A DNA stretch of 64,000 nucleotides from Perilla frutescens (GCA_026008535.1 BRKX01000010.1:4663001-4727000), one strand, 5' to 3'; positions 22,912-35,181 are shown, numbered from the stretch's first letter. The notes: generated by a model from the letters alone, not told the origin. A program made the numbers and translations.

Positions 22912-25900
22912 ATGGCTGGAGATCTTGAAATTTCACTCGACAAGCTCCCGATCAAACGGCTTGATGCCATCGAGGAAAATGGCTTGGAACGCTTTCCCAC
23001 GTCAGTTCACTTCCATTTCACAATATGTAATAAATGTAAAAATCTGTATATGGATGGATAATGTGTTAATGGTGCATAATGTGTGGCAGAGATGTGGGTT
23101 ATGATGAGAAGAGAGTGAACTTGATAAGGAGAATAGACTTTGCATGGGCGTTGGAGAGAGAGGATCCCAGTAAGAAGCAGAAGAGTGAAGGTGCGAGTGC
23201 TAAGGAGGGTGCAACATCCAGTCAGCAACAATGGCAATGGCAGAGCTTAGTGGAGAATCTGCAGTTGGCTCACCAAGAGCTCTCTGTCATAATTGATCTT
23301 ATTAACACGGTAAATAATTCTTTGTTTTTGTTCCTTGATTATATTTGAGTTTCTTTTTTATGAGCTCTTGTTAAACTTGATGTGCATGGGCATGTAATAT
23401 GTACATAACGAGCCATGCTTTAAGTGTCGAGTTATGGAAATGGTCAGCTGAAGCTGTTTGATAGGTGTTCAAAGGGGTTGATAGCAGTATTATATTGTGA
23501 GCATATCTGTAGATGCAATCATGCGTGCATTGTTTACCTTGAAATTTAACTGTGAGAGTAACATAGGTCAACACACCTGGTTTGCTAATAATGAACACTT
23601 AGAGTAGATCAAGATGGCCTGATGGGGACTGCATTGTCTTTGTTTAGCCTTTCTGCCAACCTGTTAGTTTGGCTTTTGGTTAGAACTTAAGGGCTTGAGA
23701 ATTTGCATGGTTTTTGATTTGATTTGTGTTTAGGCTTTGGATTGATGCGTGCTTTGGTCAACTAGTTATAGACGTATGACTAAATCTCACTGATAGGCTG
23801 TGTCAACTTGGTGAACTCTGAGGAGTCTCATGTAATTATGCAAGCCTTCTAGTAGCACCGTGAAGTAATAAGTTTCCACCCTACTGTTTTCAGTCTGCAT
23901 GATTTCGTAAAGCTCCCTTTTCCACACTCTTCTATCTTTTCTTGTATTTAAAACAACACCATCCAGACAGGACATTATCCTGCACAAAGGGCTTAGATCA
24001 TATAAAACTTATAATATATTTTTCTCTACTCTAATGCGATTTACACAGGTAGAGGCCAACGATGCTGTAACAGTTGCGGGCATGACACGGCCAAAGCAGT
24101 TGCCGTATGAGCATCTATCTGATCTTTCTGTATCTACAGCAACCAAACTACAATGTTTTCGGGTACTTATTATGTCTTCCTTGGTTGTTGTCTTAGCCAT
24201 GAATGAATTACTTCGCAGGATGGTTAGTAGTGACCATTAACTTTTGTACTTTTTGTGTCTCTCCTGTAAGCATGTGCTTTGATGCCTACTTTTTTGCATT
24301 TAATGATATGGTGCAGTGTGATTAAGATCTTATGTTACTTTGCAGAATCTTGGAAAATATTTCAAGCAATCCTCGAAAGCATTGGAAGAGCAAATAGCAA
24401 GAGAGGCTAGATTTTATGGCGCCCTCATTAGGTAAGTATGGAATGCCAGCAGCCATACGTTTCCTGTTCTCCCAATGAGTAAATTGCATAAATCCTGTGG
24501 AAATCTCTTTTGTCCCCCTCCTGTTGTGTTAACAAAGACGCATTTTCGTAATGGATGGCAGATTGCAGCAAAATTGGAAAATTAAACGACATCGATTGGT
24601 TGCAGCTGCCTCTGGCAATGAAGGCTTCTACATTGACTTATTTGACAATTCATTATATGATTTGGCTTCTGTATTTCGTCCATCTTCCATGTCTACAATT
24701 CCCATTGAGCATGATGCAGCTGGAATGCTCACAGTGAATTTACCCCGGAAGTCATGCCAGTCTCTTCAGTTTGAGTTTCTTGGACTCAATTCTGCTTATA
24801 ATTTGAGAAAATCTGGCGAGACAAGGATGCAAGAGGTGTCAAGTGATTCTTCCAGAGTTCATGGAAAGGAAAATGCCACTGATGAGGAACGTGTGACGGA
24901 AATACATTTAACCCTCCGCGAAGTTCATCGAGCAATACATGATGAGCAGGTAATGTATATTTTTTTTCCTTTATGATGATCTCATAATATCTGTTTATCA
25001 GTCTATGAAAACAACATAAATTGCCATCAGTTATTCTATAACTTTTTAAGATAATTCTATGTTTCAGGTGTTTGATTTGGTGAATCGTGAAGCATGTAAT
25101 CCTTCACTGCGTGTGAACCTGACTGGTATAAAAGAAAATTATTTGCGCCTAAGCATTGGTGAAGGATCATCTGTTTCCCTTACACTTGCGTCATCTGGTC
25201 AAGATGATCAACCAATCGTTGCATCAGATAGAAACACTGTAGAAACTTCAAATGATACATCAGAGAAATCAGGGGTCTCAAGACAACTTGGTTTTGAGAT
25301 TTATTTGCGACAATTGTTTCATGAGTATGTGTTTGTGAGAGCAAAATCCAAAGCCATACCTTTACTTAAGAGTCAAATTACTGGCCAACCACCTAAGGAC
25401 AAATCTAACGTTCTTGGGCATTTCTGCATGTCTCTTGCTCACAGAATATTCTCAAATAAGGTTCTCTCTGTACTGGAAAATCTGGTATGTACCATCTCTT
25501 TCTGGACATTATAAATGTCAAATATAACATAAATGTGATTATCAGCATTTACTTGAAATGATCATCTGTCAATCACTTAAAAAGAATTATGTAACCATCA
25601 TCTGGATTATGTTTCTTTGCACAGATGGACTAAATTTAAGTGTATTTATGAACTTGAAGGTTCACAGGACACCATATGTCCAATTGATTTCTCATCCAAC
25701 CTGGCACTCTCGGACATCTTCATGGACGCTTTCAGTGAAGATTCCTGAATCCATTCTGCATGCAGCTATCCAAATTCAGACACCAGTTGTTGGCAATGTC
25801 AAGGCTATAAGATCTCAATTCTGGACTAAGGTTGTAGTGATTGATGACTCCATTAGTGTACAAGGTGAAGGTGCTCCCAATGTTCTCAGTCTGTTCAAAG

Positions 25901-26516
25901 GAAAATCTGAGGGTGTTAGCTCTATTAATGGATATGACTGTGACTTGGCAGATCTTCCTATAATACTCCTTCAGCAGGTATCTGAATGGTGCTAGTAAAT
26001 ATGTTTTGCATTGTCTTCAGAAGTCATTTGAGATAAACATATTTACTGTCTAATATAAATAATAGCAAAAATAATAAGTCGATCATGGGCCAGCTTGTGA
26101 GCTTGTGAACTATTTTACAAGGGCTTTCGCATGGTAAAGGCTTGACCGCATTATTACTGTTATATGGTTATGCTCGTAGTAATGTCAGCTTTCTTTTATA
26201 GGTGGCCAGCCAAATAATCCAGTGGTTGCATGAGGAGGCCCTCACTATTGGCATCAAAGCAAATAGAGATTTCTTATCACTGGCGTTTGAGCTGGAGCAG
26301 GGTGAAATAGCTCGACTGGTGGCGCACGTAGACCCTGAAGATGCCCAAGGATGCATTTCTTGGTGGCTAACAATAGATGACGGGCTCACCGAGGAACACA
26401 AACTTCGTTCGGACATGTCCTACTTCGAATCACAAAGCAGGAAGTTCTTAGGGTATTTGCCTCTTGATCTCTTACATTCGACATTGTTGGACTTTCTGAA
26501 CTTGTGCAGCTACTGA
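22912..26516 (+). CDS. MED17: Mediator complex subunit 17
   Basis: Eight coding exons: 22912-23000, 23090-23309, 24049-24162, 24346-24431, 24562-24949, 25068-25484, 25660-25977, 26202-26516. All introns have GT/AG borders and the exons sum to 649 codons with the stop (648 aa), close to the roughly 650 aa of plant MED17. The N-terminus has LEISLDKLPIKRL and then RRIDFAWALE. Exon 3 has NDAVTVAGMTRPK, exon 4 REARFYGALI, and exon 7 LISHPTWHSRTSSWT. The C-terminal exon has AHVDPEDAQGCISWWL. MED17 is the scaffold of the Mediator head module, linking transcription factors to RNA polymerase II in the nucleus. In plants it is also linked to small-RNA production and stress transcription. No frame damage was seen. 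The ATG at 22912 is the first in frame and matches the conserved start. Confidence 0.95.
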
Positions 26517-27090
26517 AGGATCATTCGATATACACGAGTTTTCGATTTCTTGGAAATTTTTGTGTTGAGAATTAGAAAGTAGGAATAGACATGAAATTGG
26601 TGGTGCTTGTAAAGAATATTAAACGTGACAAATGGGTTTACTTTTGTCATAGTTATTTACTTATTTAGCTTTAGGGATCTGTAGTTCACATGAGGGCAAA
26701 TGGTTACAACCAAACACTGGTGTAATACGGTTAAATACATATTTTATATTCGAGTCTTGATCTTCATCTTCATGCACCAGATGTATGTATCATTGGTTTA
26801 TTACCCTTCTGAACTTGGACTGAATATATTATTATCTACTATATAAAGCAATCAACCTCTCGGCTGGTCTGTTCTATTGATGTTGGTAGATGTGCTTGTG
26901 GTCGGAGTTTACTTAGAACGGTAATGGTTGTGATTATTTCTCGTAATTCAAGAAAAGAAAAAAAATTGCAGTCGTACAGTTGGAAATATATTTGTCGTAA
27001 CTTGTACAAATTAACGTTCTACTAATAGTAAGTCATGTAATGGCGTTGCTATATATTTTGTCCTGCTGCAATTAACGCACGAGAATACTA
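26517..27090 (+). other. MED17 3' untranslated and downstream region
   Basis: AT-rich sequence after the MED17 stop with no coding motifs. A polyadenylation site is likely within the first few hundred bases but no single signal stands out. Confidence 0.45.
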
Positions 27091-27091
27091 G

Positions 27092-27452
27092 AAATGCAAG
27101 ATCAAATTGCTGAGCTGCAAAACTCTCTTGCCGTACAGGCAAACTATTCTGGATACTGCAAACAGGGATTTGTTTGATTGAGAACAGGAAGTGCAGAAAT
27201 TACGCAAGGCAATAGCAGATCACTACAGTTCCTGTTTGGCCTGCTGAGGGAAGGAATGGTCATTCAAACGGGTACCCAGAAGTTGGAAGCAACATAGAGT
27301 CTTCAGAGACAGGGAGAGATGGGGAAAAGATCGAGATGTTAAGAAGAGAAGTGAGTGAGTTGAAAGAATTAATCGGAGGAAAAGACTACTTGCTGCAAAG
27401 CTACAAGGAGTTGCAGCAGAGATTGGATTCTCAACTTCCAAATATTTTGTAG
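27092..27452 (+). pseudogene. coiled-coil protein gene fragment, broken
   Basis: An ATG at about 27092 opens MQDQIAELQNSLAVQ but meets a stop near 27175. After a frame change, a second stretch from about 27260 encodes an acidic segment, then a coiled coil (EMLRREVSELKELIGGKDYL), and ends QQRLDSQLPNIL before TAG at about 27450. The heptad pattern and the ending look like the C-terminus of a larger plant coiled-coil protein, but I cannot name it with confidence. Adjacent exon-like pieces fused without introns suggest a processed or deletion-derived fragment. Confidence 0.5.
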
Positions 27453-28928
27453 GTGAATTTTAGCTTCCTGTGCATCCTGACGTCCTTTCCTCTTATATCC
27501 AATTTGAAGCTTTCAATTTTTGGAACGGTGGTTTTGCGTTTTCTTGTTTCCCTCATTCTTCTTCCTTGTGCATATGTATCACGATTTTGAGTGTGGTAGT
27601 TTGCCTTAAATGTATTTTGGACACATTAAATTTGTAAGTGTTATTTGCGCCTTGCAGTACTTTGAATATGAGTGCGGCTATTGTTTTTCAACGTTATACA
27701 TATAGGTAGTAAGAGTAAAAAATTGGAATGACGTGGAAGAATACTTGCTACTGTTTGAACTTGAACTAAAAGCGTTGGGTTAATTTTTTATAAAAATCAG
27801 GGGATGTGTAATTTCAGCATTCACCAAGTTTCTTATAATTTCGTCTAATACTTCTATCTTGAAAAGTATTACTTTGTACAAAAAATTATTACATTTTTAG
27901 TTGGATGCGTTGGTGCATTTATGGGCAACCAAATTTTTTGTTATTATTACTGCATGACAGCAATATTATGGGACAAAAATTTGTACGAACCAGTCGCATG
28001 GATCAAACAGATCCAAAAATGTACTTGGCTGGGAGCTGAATGTATTTAAAATTTAGTGCATCATTTTTTCCCCTTTCGACTACAAGAACATGAAACCTCT
28101 ATTGGAGCTCCAAGGCGCCCTTAGCATTTAGCACTAACCCAAAAGTCCGATCAAACTGACCGGGCTCCGAGCTCAAAAATCCCGGAGACATGGCACCTCC
28201 CCGTCGGGCCTCAGACTATTGACCACCGGAGCTCCTTGAGATAGCTCTTCAGGGTGAAGTAGGCTGAATATAGATGAGGGCACTTCCACTAGTTTAATGG
28301 TGGCGGGTGAATGGGATCAAGCATAACTCCGATCATGATCCCCATTGAGCAAATATACGTTGCTTGATGGTGCTGGACAGTCGATACAACTTTCCCTCAC
28401 AAATGCTAGGTTCAGACTTCTGGCTCTAAAAACTAAAAAGGCCGGCATAGAATCAAATCAATTTTGCCCGAATTTAAGAAGAAGAACAAATTATGGAATC
28501 AAATCAAGATGATAAAATAAAAACACGACCACAATATGCAGTTTCAGTGATTGAATTCCACTCTGCTACTATATTTGAGCTTTTGGTAAGCAAAAACTGT
28601 CAACTGAATTTGAATTCTGAGGCACAGGTCTTAAGCCACAAACTTTATTAATGTTATTTCTATTGGTTAACTAAACTAGAAGCCTCTTATTTTAAGTCTA
28701 AGAATTTGAAGGCATCTGGGAACAGGTGATTTCAGAGACGGTTCAATAAAAATGTACACAAACCATATTAGCATTCAATAAAAACGTATATGGAAACCAT
28801 ACTTACATTGGTGGTGATCAAAGATTGCTGCAAACAAGGCGTGGAGAATGCAGGAGTTCTTTCCGTACAACTAGCACTGCATAGAAGATAGAAGCTTTAG
28901 CAGATTGCAGCTTAAAAAGTTCCAGCGG
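27453..28928. other. intergenic stretch with a G/C-richer repeat-like block
   Basis: No genes seen. The part at about 28095-28440 is noticeably more G/C-rich (for example GACCGGGCTCCGAGCTC) than its surroundings and looks like a transposon fragment, but no termini were found. The stretch nearest 28928 is probably the 3' untranslated region of the PPR gene. Confidence 0.4.
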
Positions 28929-30998
28929 TTAACTTATGCCAGCCCACTTCCTAAATGCCTTAACATGCTCGAGCCTCTTATTCTGAGCCTCATCTTTAGC
29001 ATCGACTGCAGTTAAGGACCTATAAAGATTCCGGTGGAACTTCAAGAACTCGGTTTTATAGCACCGCTTATCCAAAAACATGTCATTCTGCATCATAAAG
29101 CGAATAACCTCCATCACCCTCTCAAAATAGCCTCCCCGAATAAAATTTAGTACAAGTAACTCATACAATTCTCTATTGTATACTGAACTTTGATTCTCCA
29201 TGCTCCTCTTGATGTCACCCCACAAGATTGTGATTTCACGATACATTCCCACGGAACTGTATCCGGATATAAGATAGAAAAATGAGGAAGCATTAGGCTT
29301 GACCTTCATTTTTTGCATTTTCCGGTATGTCTGTCTTGCATCTTCAATCATTTTGGCCTTTGTGAAGAAGAAGATGGAAGAATTAAACTGATGAACCGAA
29401 AATGGATCTGCTTCATCATCTTCTCTCATGGTTTGGATGATCGAATTCGCTAAATCTGATTTGCTCACTGAAGTCACTCTCAAATCAGATGTCTTTTTAT
29501 CTTCAGAATCAGAAATATTCAAGGCAAGGCCGAGTTTTCGGATTTGTCTTACTAGTCCTTCTGCTTCCCTCAACATCTTTTTATCGTAATAAGCAGTCAA
29601 AAGCGATGAATATGAACCTTCTTCAACACAATAATTTTCTGCTTCCAAGTCTTCTAAAATGTCATGAGCAGTTTCGAGCCATCCCAAATAAATAAAAGCT
29701 TCAATTACCTGAGAACAGGAACTGCTTTTATATGGTAAATTCAGCATATTCTGAATGCTAATAAGAAGTTTCGAGAGCTCATTAATTCTCACCGTTCTCT
29801 TGTACCCTATGATGAGCTTGGCCAACCCTTTGTTGCTTAGGACAAACTTTCCATTCTTATGCAGGAGAAGCTCCTGCTCGTGGTTCAATTTATAGACAAA
29901 ATCCTTCTGTAACTGCTGAGGTAGAAACTGCAGCTTCAACCCCATCTTGATATTGTCAGATCCAATCGAGACGTTGCAGGATCTCTGTTGATCTTTCTGA
30001 CCTCTTTGCAAAGGATACAACTCACTGTATCGAGACAGTTCTAATAAGAGTGTCGATGCACCATCAATATCATTGAACTTAAAATGTAACCTCAGCAGAC
30101 AGTCATAAAACTGCACATAGTGATGAGCCACACTAACAGGAATCATATCAACAGAATCTTTAAATTTCTTCAACTCACCTCTCATTGCATTCATTTCATG
30201 TATACGAGCAATAATCACAGCCGTATGGGCATCTGCTGCAACTCCCACTACTGGCATCAGCTCCATGATCTGTTGGCCCTTTAAAGAAGCTCCAAACCTC
30301 ACACATGCGGCAAGAACAAGGTTAAAAATCATAACATCAGGCTTTGTCAAACCCACATTCAAGTCCTTTAAACAATAACAAATTTCTTCCAAAATGTTTG
30401 ATGCTAAATACGTTCCAGTTCCTGTCTTCACCAAATGTAGAAATACCATCTGCAACATATCCAAAGACGGCAAACTCTTCTTCTCCAACATCACTCTAAG
30501 AACAGTTGCAGCTCGAACGAGAATTTGTGCCCGGGCCAAAGAAATGACTAGCTTCGTCATCAGCTCAGGCCTAAGTAAAACAGGCCTCTCCTTTGAAAGT
30601 TTGAGAACTAAAGCAGAAGCCATACGAAGACATTTTGATTCCGACGAATATGAAGACTCAGTTATCAGATTAGCAATAAGTAGCTGATCAGGGAAACCAT
30701 AAACGCGCACGAAATTCTTGTAAGTTTCCCAAGCCTCATCCACTTTATGTTCTTTCAAATCTCTCTCTAGTTTTCCCAACAAACTCCAGCGAGAGGTCCC
30801 TTTCGAACACAAATTTTCCAGCGTTGTACCAACAGTAGAAATTCCTTCCGAAAAGTGATAACCAAATTTCCTATCATATCCATTGATTCCATTCACTTCA
30901 TGAAAACTCACATTGTGATTTAAGGCAAATCTTCCGCCAAATATTGATCCGAATAAACCTAAACCTCTTTGCTTCTCTCTTATTAACGATCGCATCAT
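28929..30998 (-). CDS. pentatricopeptide-repeat protein, At4g17616-like, organelle-targeted
   Basis: An uninterrupted intronless frame of 689 aa, typical for plant PPR genes. The two Met codons at the start are followed by a basic, Phe/Gly-containing leader (SLIREKQRGLGLFGSIFGG) that fits an organelle presequence. PPR-like helical pairs include FNLVLAACVRFGASLKG (about residues 220-240), SSFFYLISGYSSVGMYREI (about 570-590) and YELLVLNFIRGGYFERVMEV (about 625-645). From memory of the family the closest named relative is Arabidopsis At4g17616, a P-type protein with few canonical repeats. No E or DYW editing domain is present. The expected role is organelle RNA binding; the target is unknown. 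A leader intron near 31215-31272 is possible. Confidence 0.85.
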   Translation of the reverse strand: MMRSLIREKQRGLGLFGSIFGGRFALNHNVSFHEVNGINGYDRKFGYHFSEGISTVGTTLENLCSKGTSRWSLLGKLERDLKEHKVDEAWETYKNFVRVYGFPDQLLIANLITESSYSSESKCLRMASALVLKLSKERPVLLRPELMTKLVISLARAQILVRAATVLRVMLEKKSLPSLDMLQMVFLHLVKTGTGTYLASNILEEICYCLKDLNVGLTKPDVMIFNLVLAACVRFGASLKGQQIMELMPVVGVAADAHTAVIIARIHEMNAMRGELKKFKDSVDMIPVSVAHHYVQFYDCLLRLHFKFNDIDGASTLLLELSRYSELYPLQRGQKDQQRSCNVSIGSDNIKMGLKLQFLPQQLQKDFVYKLNHEQELLLHKNGKFVLSNKGLAKLIIGYKRTVRINELSKLLISIQNMLNLPYKSSSCSQVIEAFIYLGWLETAHDILEDLEAENYCVEEGSYSSLLTAYYDKKMLREAEGLVRQIRKLGLALNISDSEDKKTSDLRVTSVSKSDLANSIIQTMREDDEADPFSVHQFNSSIFFFTKAKMIEDARQTYRKMQKMKVKPNASSFFYLISGYSSVGMYREITILWGDIKRSMENQSSVYNRELYELLVLNFIRGGYFERVMEVIRFMMQNDMFLDKRCYKTEFLKFHRNLYRSLTAVDAKDEAQNKRLEHVKAFRKWAGIS

Positions 30999-31792
30999 GA
31001 ATACCAGAATGAAATATTATTCACCACATTCAACACGAAATCATCCACAACAATGTTCACACATCATTAAAAAAATAACATCAACATTATCATCAATCAC
31101 AGAATTTTGAAGCTACAAAGATCGAGAATCTCGGCTCACACGACTTCGTTTTAGCTGGAAATTTCACTCTGCAAATTTGGATTTAAAAAAATACAAAGAA
31201 GAAAAAATTATCTAATTTCTCGACAAATAAGCATATGTTCCTCATATATTAGTAAATAAATTATAAAAAAGGTACCTCATAATTAAGTTGAAGTTGCACA
31301 TATGTGGCCTTTCTTTCACAGAAATCACACAACTTGAAAACGGAGCTGCATCGGTGGCAGGCGGCGGTGAGTAATGGGGGTTAGCGGAAATCGCGGTGGC
31401 CAACGGCGGCGTTACAGGCGGCAAGTGGTCGAATTCCGGGAATTAAAACCCCCCCGAAAAGCGTGTCGTATTTCTCAAGAACTCAAAAAATTATAATAGT
31501 AAAGTCGCGCGGTGGACTTCATAAATAGTAGTTACCCTAAATATTTATTCTATTTTGGTATCTAAAAATTATTAAGAAAAAAAAATATACAATTATCCAT
31601 TTGTTACCTTTATTCGATGGAATTTGGACTTTTTAATAAGAGGGTAGTATATTAATTTTCGAGATCATATAAAAAAGTCCATAATTTTTCTCATTTTCTA
31701 CTGTAAATAGTGGGAACACTTAATCACTCTATTAAGGTTTGCCCATCACAGTTTAGGCCTTTTAGGTTAATTTGAAATTTAGGGGGTGTATT
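30999..31792. other. PPR gene upstream region and AT-rich spacer
   Basis: A G/C-richer stretch at 31340-31430 (GGCGGCGGTGAG, CGGCGGCGTTACAGGCGGC) precedes the PPR gene on its own strand and is a plausible promoter or leader. A donor-like GAG|GTACCT on the minus strand at about 31272 could start a 5'-UTR intron. Nothing else recognised. Confidence 0.4.
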
Positions 31793-33430
31793 TGTAACGC
31801 CCCAAAATTAAATTCGAGCTCAATCTTTTATTTTCGGGCCCAATAGTTATAACAAGTCATTTTTTTAAAAAAAAATAGGCAAGTATGTAACATTAGAGCC
31901 CACTTTGAGTCCATCTGTAAATATTTTTATTTTCGGCCTGAATATTGTCGTAATGAACATATTAGATGATAGTTCTCATCGAAACTCTATTTTAACTAAA
32001 TTACTCGGCTCATTTGAAGATTAATGTTGAGTCCATTTTATTCCAATTAGTGTCCATTTATTTTAAGCCCAAATAATTTTATATATAAAAAAAGAGGGCC
32101 CAATAATATATAATTTATATGTGTGTGTGTGTATAAATATATATACGTATATATTTTAAATAAGCTCTGCAGCATCAATTATCATTGAATTGAAGTCAAG
32201 AAATTTTTCAAAATCTTGGATATTTAGTGTCGGAGTTCTTCATAATCAAATCTAGATTTTTGGATGTTTTTTTTTATGTTTCTCGTGAAGCTTTCATGAT
32301 TAGAATTAGGGAATAAATCATGGTATTTAATGTTATTTAACTAAGAGCCTGAAGAATTGTTCAAATATTATATTTAGATTAATGGTTTGCTATTTAAGTT
32401 TGGTGGTCGTAGGTCAGGGTTCAAACCCAAACCCCAACACAATTTTATTCTAATAATCTATTTTCTGACTTAATGACGTTGTTAGTTGTTAATTAAAAAT
32501 CATAGTCTAATTTTCGAAAATAGTTATTTGGTCAAGTAGTTGTGTTCTAGTTCACCATCTTGGAGGTCCAAGGTTCAAGTTTGGGTCATGTATATTTTTA
32601 TCCAATTTTTTTTAGCATAGCATTACTGATTCTATTTAGTAAACATAGTTAGCATTTTAGTTCTCCAAATTCGCTTCCTCTTAGTCATAATGTCATTTAT
32701 TTATATTTTCTTTTATTTTACTCAATATTGATTTAATTCTAAGATTAAATATATGACATGATAAATTAATATATTCGGACTATCCCATGATCTTATAAAC
32801 CTTATATTATATATTGTAATTTTAAATAATCTTTATATGGGTAACACATCTTTATGCATTTATATTTGTTATTTAAATATTTGTGGATTTAATTAAATGA
32901 TCTTAACATGAGCTGCATAATTGATATGGAATTAATGAATAGACATCAGATACTATTCTAATTAAGATTTTATGGGTGCCCTAATTAAATAGTATATATA
33001 GCCCTTTGGTTATGGTTCCCAATACATTAAATCGAGTGCAATTTGTAACTCTCCCCATCTGAAAGAAAAATGAAGGTCCCGTGGAAGGAATAAGGAGATT
33101 TAGTTAAAAAAATGCCATAATTGATAGTACCAATTTTGTGTTTGTGTTTGGATCTAAAGATTGTTCGTACCGCATCAAAATTTTCAATGTCAATGGATCT
33201 TGGTATTTCTATAATCTTTGACAATTTAGTACGATGCTATTATTTTACGGATCTAGAGATTGTTCGTTCCGTATCAAGATTTTCAATTTTAATGGATCCA
33301 GGTATTTCTATAATCCTTGACAATCTAATACGATGTTATTATTTTAGAATATTGTATGAAATTGATGATTGAATTTATATTATGTAAATTGTTAGGATAC
33401 ATGGAATTGATTGCATACACAAAGTCTCTT
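31793..33430 (+). mobile_element. 5' part of a Ty3/gypsy-like LTR, end unresolved
   Basis: TGTAACGCCCC at 31793 matches the terminal type of the LTRs at 6512-9619 and 14480-15416. What follows is AT-rich and non-coding, with a (TG)n/(TA)n patch near 32120-32150. No CA terminus or 5-bp duplication was found, so the extent is a guess. Confidence 0.4.
33150..33348 (+). repeat. tandem duplication of a 99-bp unit
   Basis: Two adjacent units, starting at 33150 and 33249, are about 85-90% alike by eye. Each begins GGATCTARAGATTGTTCG and ends CGATGYTATTATTTTA. The period of 99 is a multiple of three and both units stay open in the same frame, encoding two similar 33-residue peptides. Confidence 0.8.
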
Positions 33431-33454
33431 ATCAGGCTTTGAAAACTAAAATCA

Positions 33455-33522
33455 GACCATCAGACGGGCGGGTCCGCGGGTCAACCCTGATCCGACCCGC
33501 CCCGCAAAAAAAAAAAAAAAAG
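33455..33522. repeat. G/C-rich inverted repeat with A tract
   Basis: GACGGGCGGGTC and GACCCGCCCCGC form a short hairpin with the middle GCGGGTCAACCCTGATCC, followed by a run of A. It resembles terminal hairpins of hAT-type MITEs, but no partner end was found. Confidence 0.4.
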
Positions 33523-33687
33523 TCGTCAGAAATAATATCATTCTTAACACTGAAAAGTATCATTCTCAAGTATAAAAAGTATCACCCGTAACTATAAAAA
33601 GTATTGAGCTGCAACTTGTCATATACGAGTTTCTTTAATTCAAATTATGATTTATTTCATCTCAATTAATGTTTATTGTTTTTTTTA

Positions 33688-33916
33688 GAATTTTTTGGGG
33701 GTGTTTTTTAGGGTTTAGTATTTTTTTGGGTGTTTTTAGGGGTTTATTTTGTGTTTTTTGGGGGGTGTTTTTAGGGGTTTATTTTGTGTTTTTTAGGGTT
33801 TTTTAGGGGTTTATTTTGTATTTTTTAAGGTTTTTTGGGGGGTGTTTTTAGGGGTTTATTTTGTGTTTTTTTTTTTTGGGTGTTTTTAGGGGTTTATTTT
33901 GTGTTTTTTGGGGGTT
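33688..33916 (+). repeat. G/T-rich tandem array
   Basis: Irregular tandem repeats of about 30-36 bp built around TTTTAGGGGTTTATTTTG and a GTTTTTTGGGGGGTG spacer. The plus strand carries almost only G and T. Units differ by T-tract length and small deletions. Confidence 0.8.
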
Positions 33917-34067
33917 ATTAATTCCATTTTATGAAATAAATTCAATCAATTGATTTAAATTTTAGGTTCACTAACTTTATTTTAGGATATAAATTTTTGA
34001 AAAGAAAACAAAAATTCAAAATAGAAAATCGAAAAAAAAAGAAAAATCTACCAGAAAAATAAAATAA

Positions 34068-34071
<4 letters not shown>

Positions 34072-34105
<34 letters not shown>
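34072..34105. repeat. (AT)n microsatellite
   Basis: Uninterrupted alternating A and T. Confidence 0.95.
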
Positions 34106-34107
<2 letters not shown>

Positions 34108-34163
34108 ACGGGCGCGTGAGCCACACGAGCACGCGCAGCGCGCGTGGGCCACGCGCCCGCCTG
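34106..34163. repeat. G/C-rich inverted-repeat island
   Basis: GACGGGCGCGTGAGCCAC and GTGGGCCACGCGCCCG are inverted copies around CGAGCACGCGCAGCG. The island stands out in AT-rich DNA and resembles G/C islands seen inside the LTR-like elements of this window. Confidence 0.6.
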
Positions 34164-34209
34164 ATGCTAAATATAGTGTACACAAAGTGTACATACGACT
34201 AGCCCTTTC

Positions 34210-35138
34210 TAATAATATTGCTATAGTTGACTTGAATATGTGATCCACAATGTTTACATGTGTATTTACATATTCGATATTTTATCATCATGAGTATTGT
34301 CCGTTCCAACTTTCATTACTTTTGGTAATCTTGAGAATATTATTGGCTTTCATTGAGAAAAGATTCACGTTTAATGCTATTGTGTTAATTACTTGATTAA
34401 TTTGGCATAATAGTAGCCTTGAAAAGAGAATCGTGAATTTTATGATTTATTGTCATGCCTAATGAATTAAAATAAATATTTTGTTTTTTGATGGAATGGA
34501 TCGAGATAACACAATTCTGTTGATGATGCTTTAGTCAAGGATTTTTATTTTATTTTTGTTATCCTTTTATCATGTCAGACTTGCAAGGTGAGTTATTATT
34601 TTTATAATTAAATATGTCAAGCTCAATTAAAATTATGAAAAGCAATTGTTGCTTTTATAATTTGTGATAAAAATTTATTTTAATTGTTATTCTATTAAAA
34701 TAAAAGTTGAATTGGTCATGTTAATGTCGTACAATTGAGCTAAAATTAAATATGTTTTTAAAATATATTTTAATTGTTATATTTTGTTTAATTGATCTAG
34801 TGATATTCAATATAGTTAATTAAAGCATAATGTTGCCATAGTAACATTTATGTGGAGATTGACTTTATTGGAATTACATAGATGGTGTGTGGTATTATTG
34901 GAAGACACAGTTTAGCCAAATAAAAACACACATGTAATTATAAGTATGTGATAATTATATGACTTTTCATGTGAATATTAGTTCGTCCATAGATAGATTT
35001 TTGTTTGACATAACTAATTATCAGTACTTGATCGTTACACTAATAGTATCACTGCAATTAGTTTGTCCATAGACGCAGAGAGAGAGCCAAGGGTTGGTGG
35101 TGACTGTGGCCCCTCCCCCTCATTTTTTTGATAGAAGT

Positions 35139-35181
<43 letters not shown>

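Noticed and set aside
33688..33916. Possible interstitial telomere repeat (TTTAGGG)
   Set aside because: TTTAGGG-like words occur, but the unit is about 30 bp, irregular, and not a tandem array of the heptamer.
34048..34248. Frame rich in alternating Ile-Tyr
   Set aside because: Produced by the (AT)n repeat.
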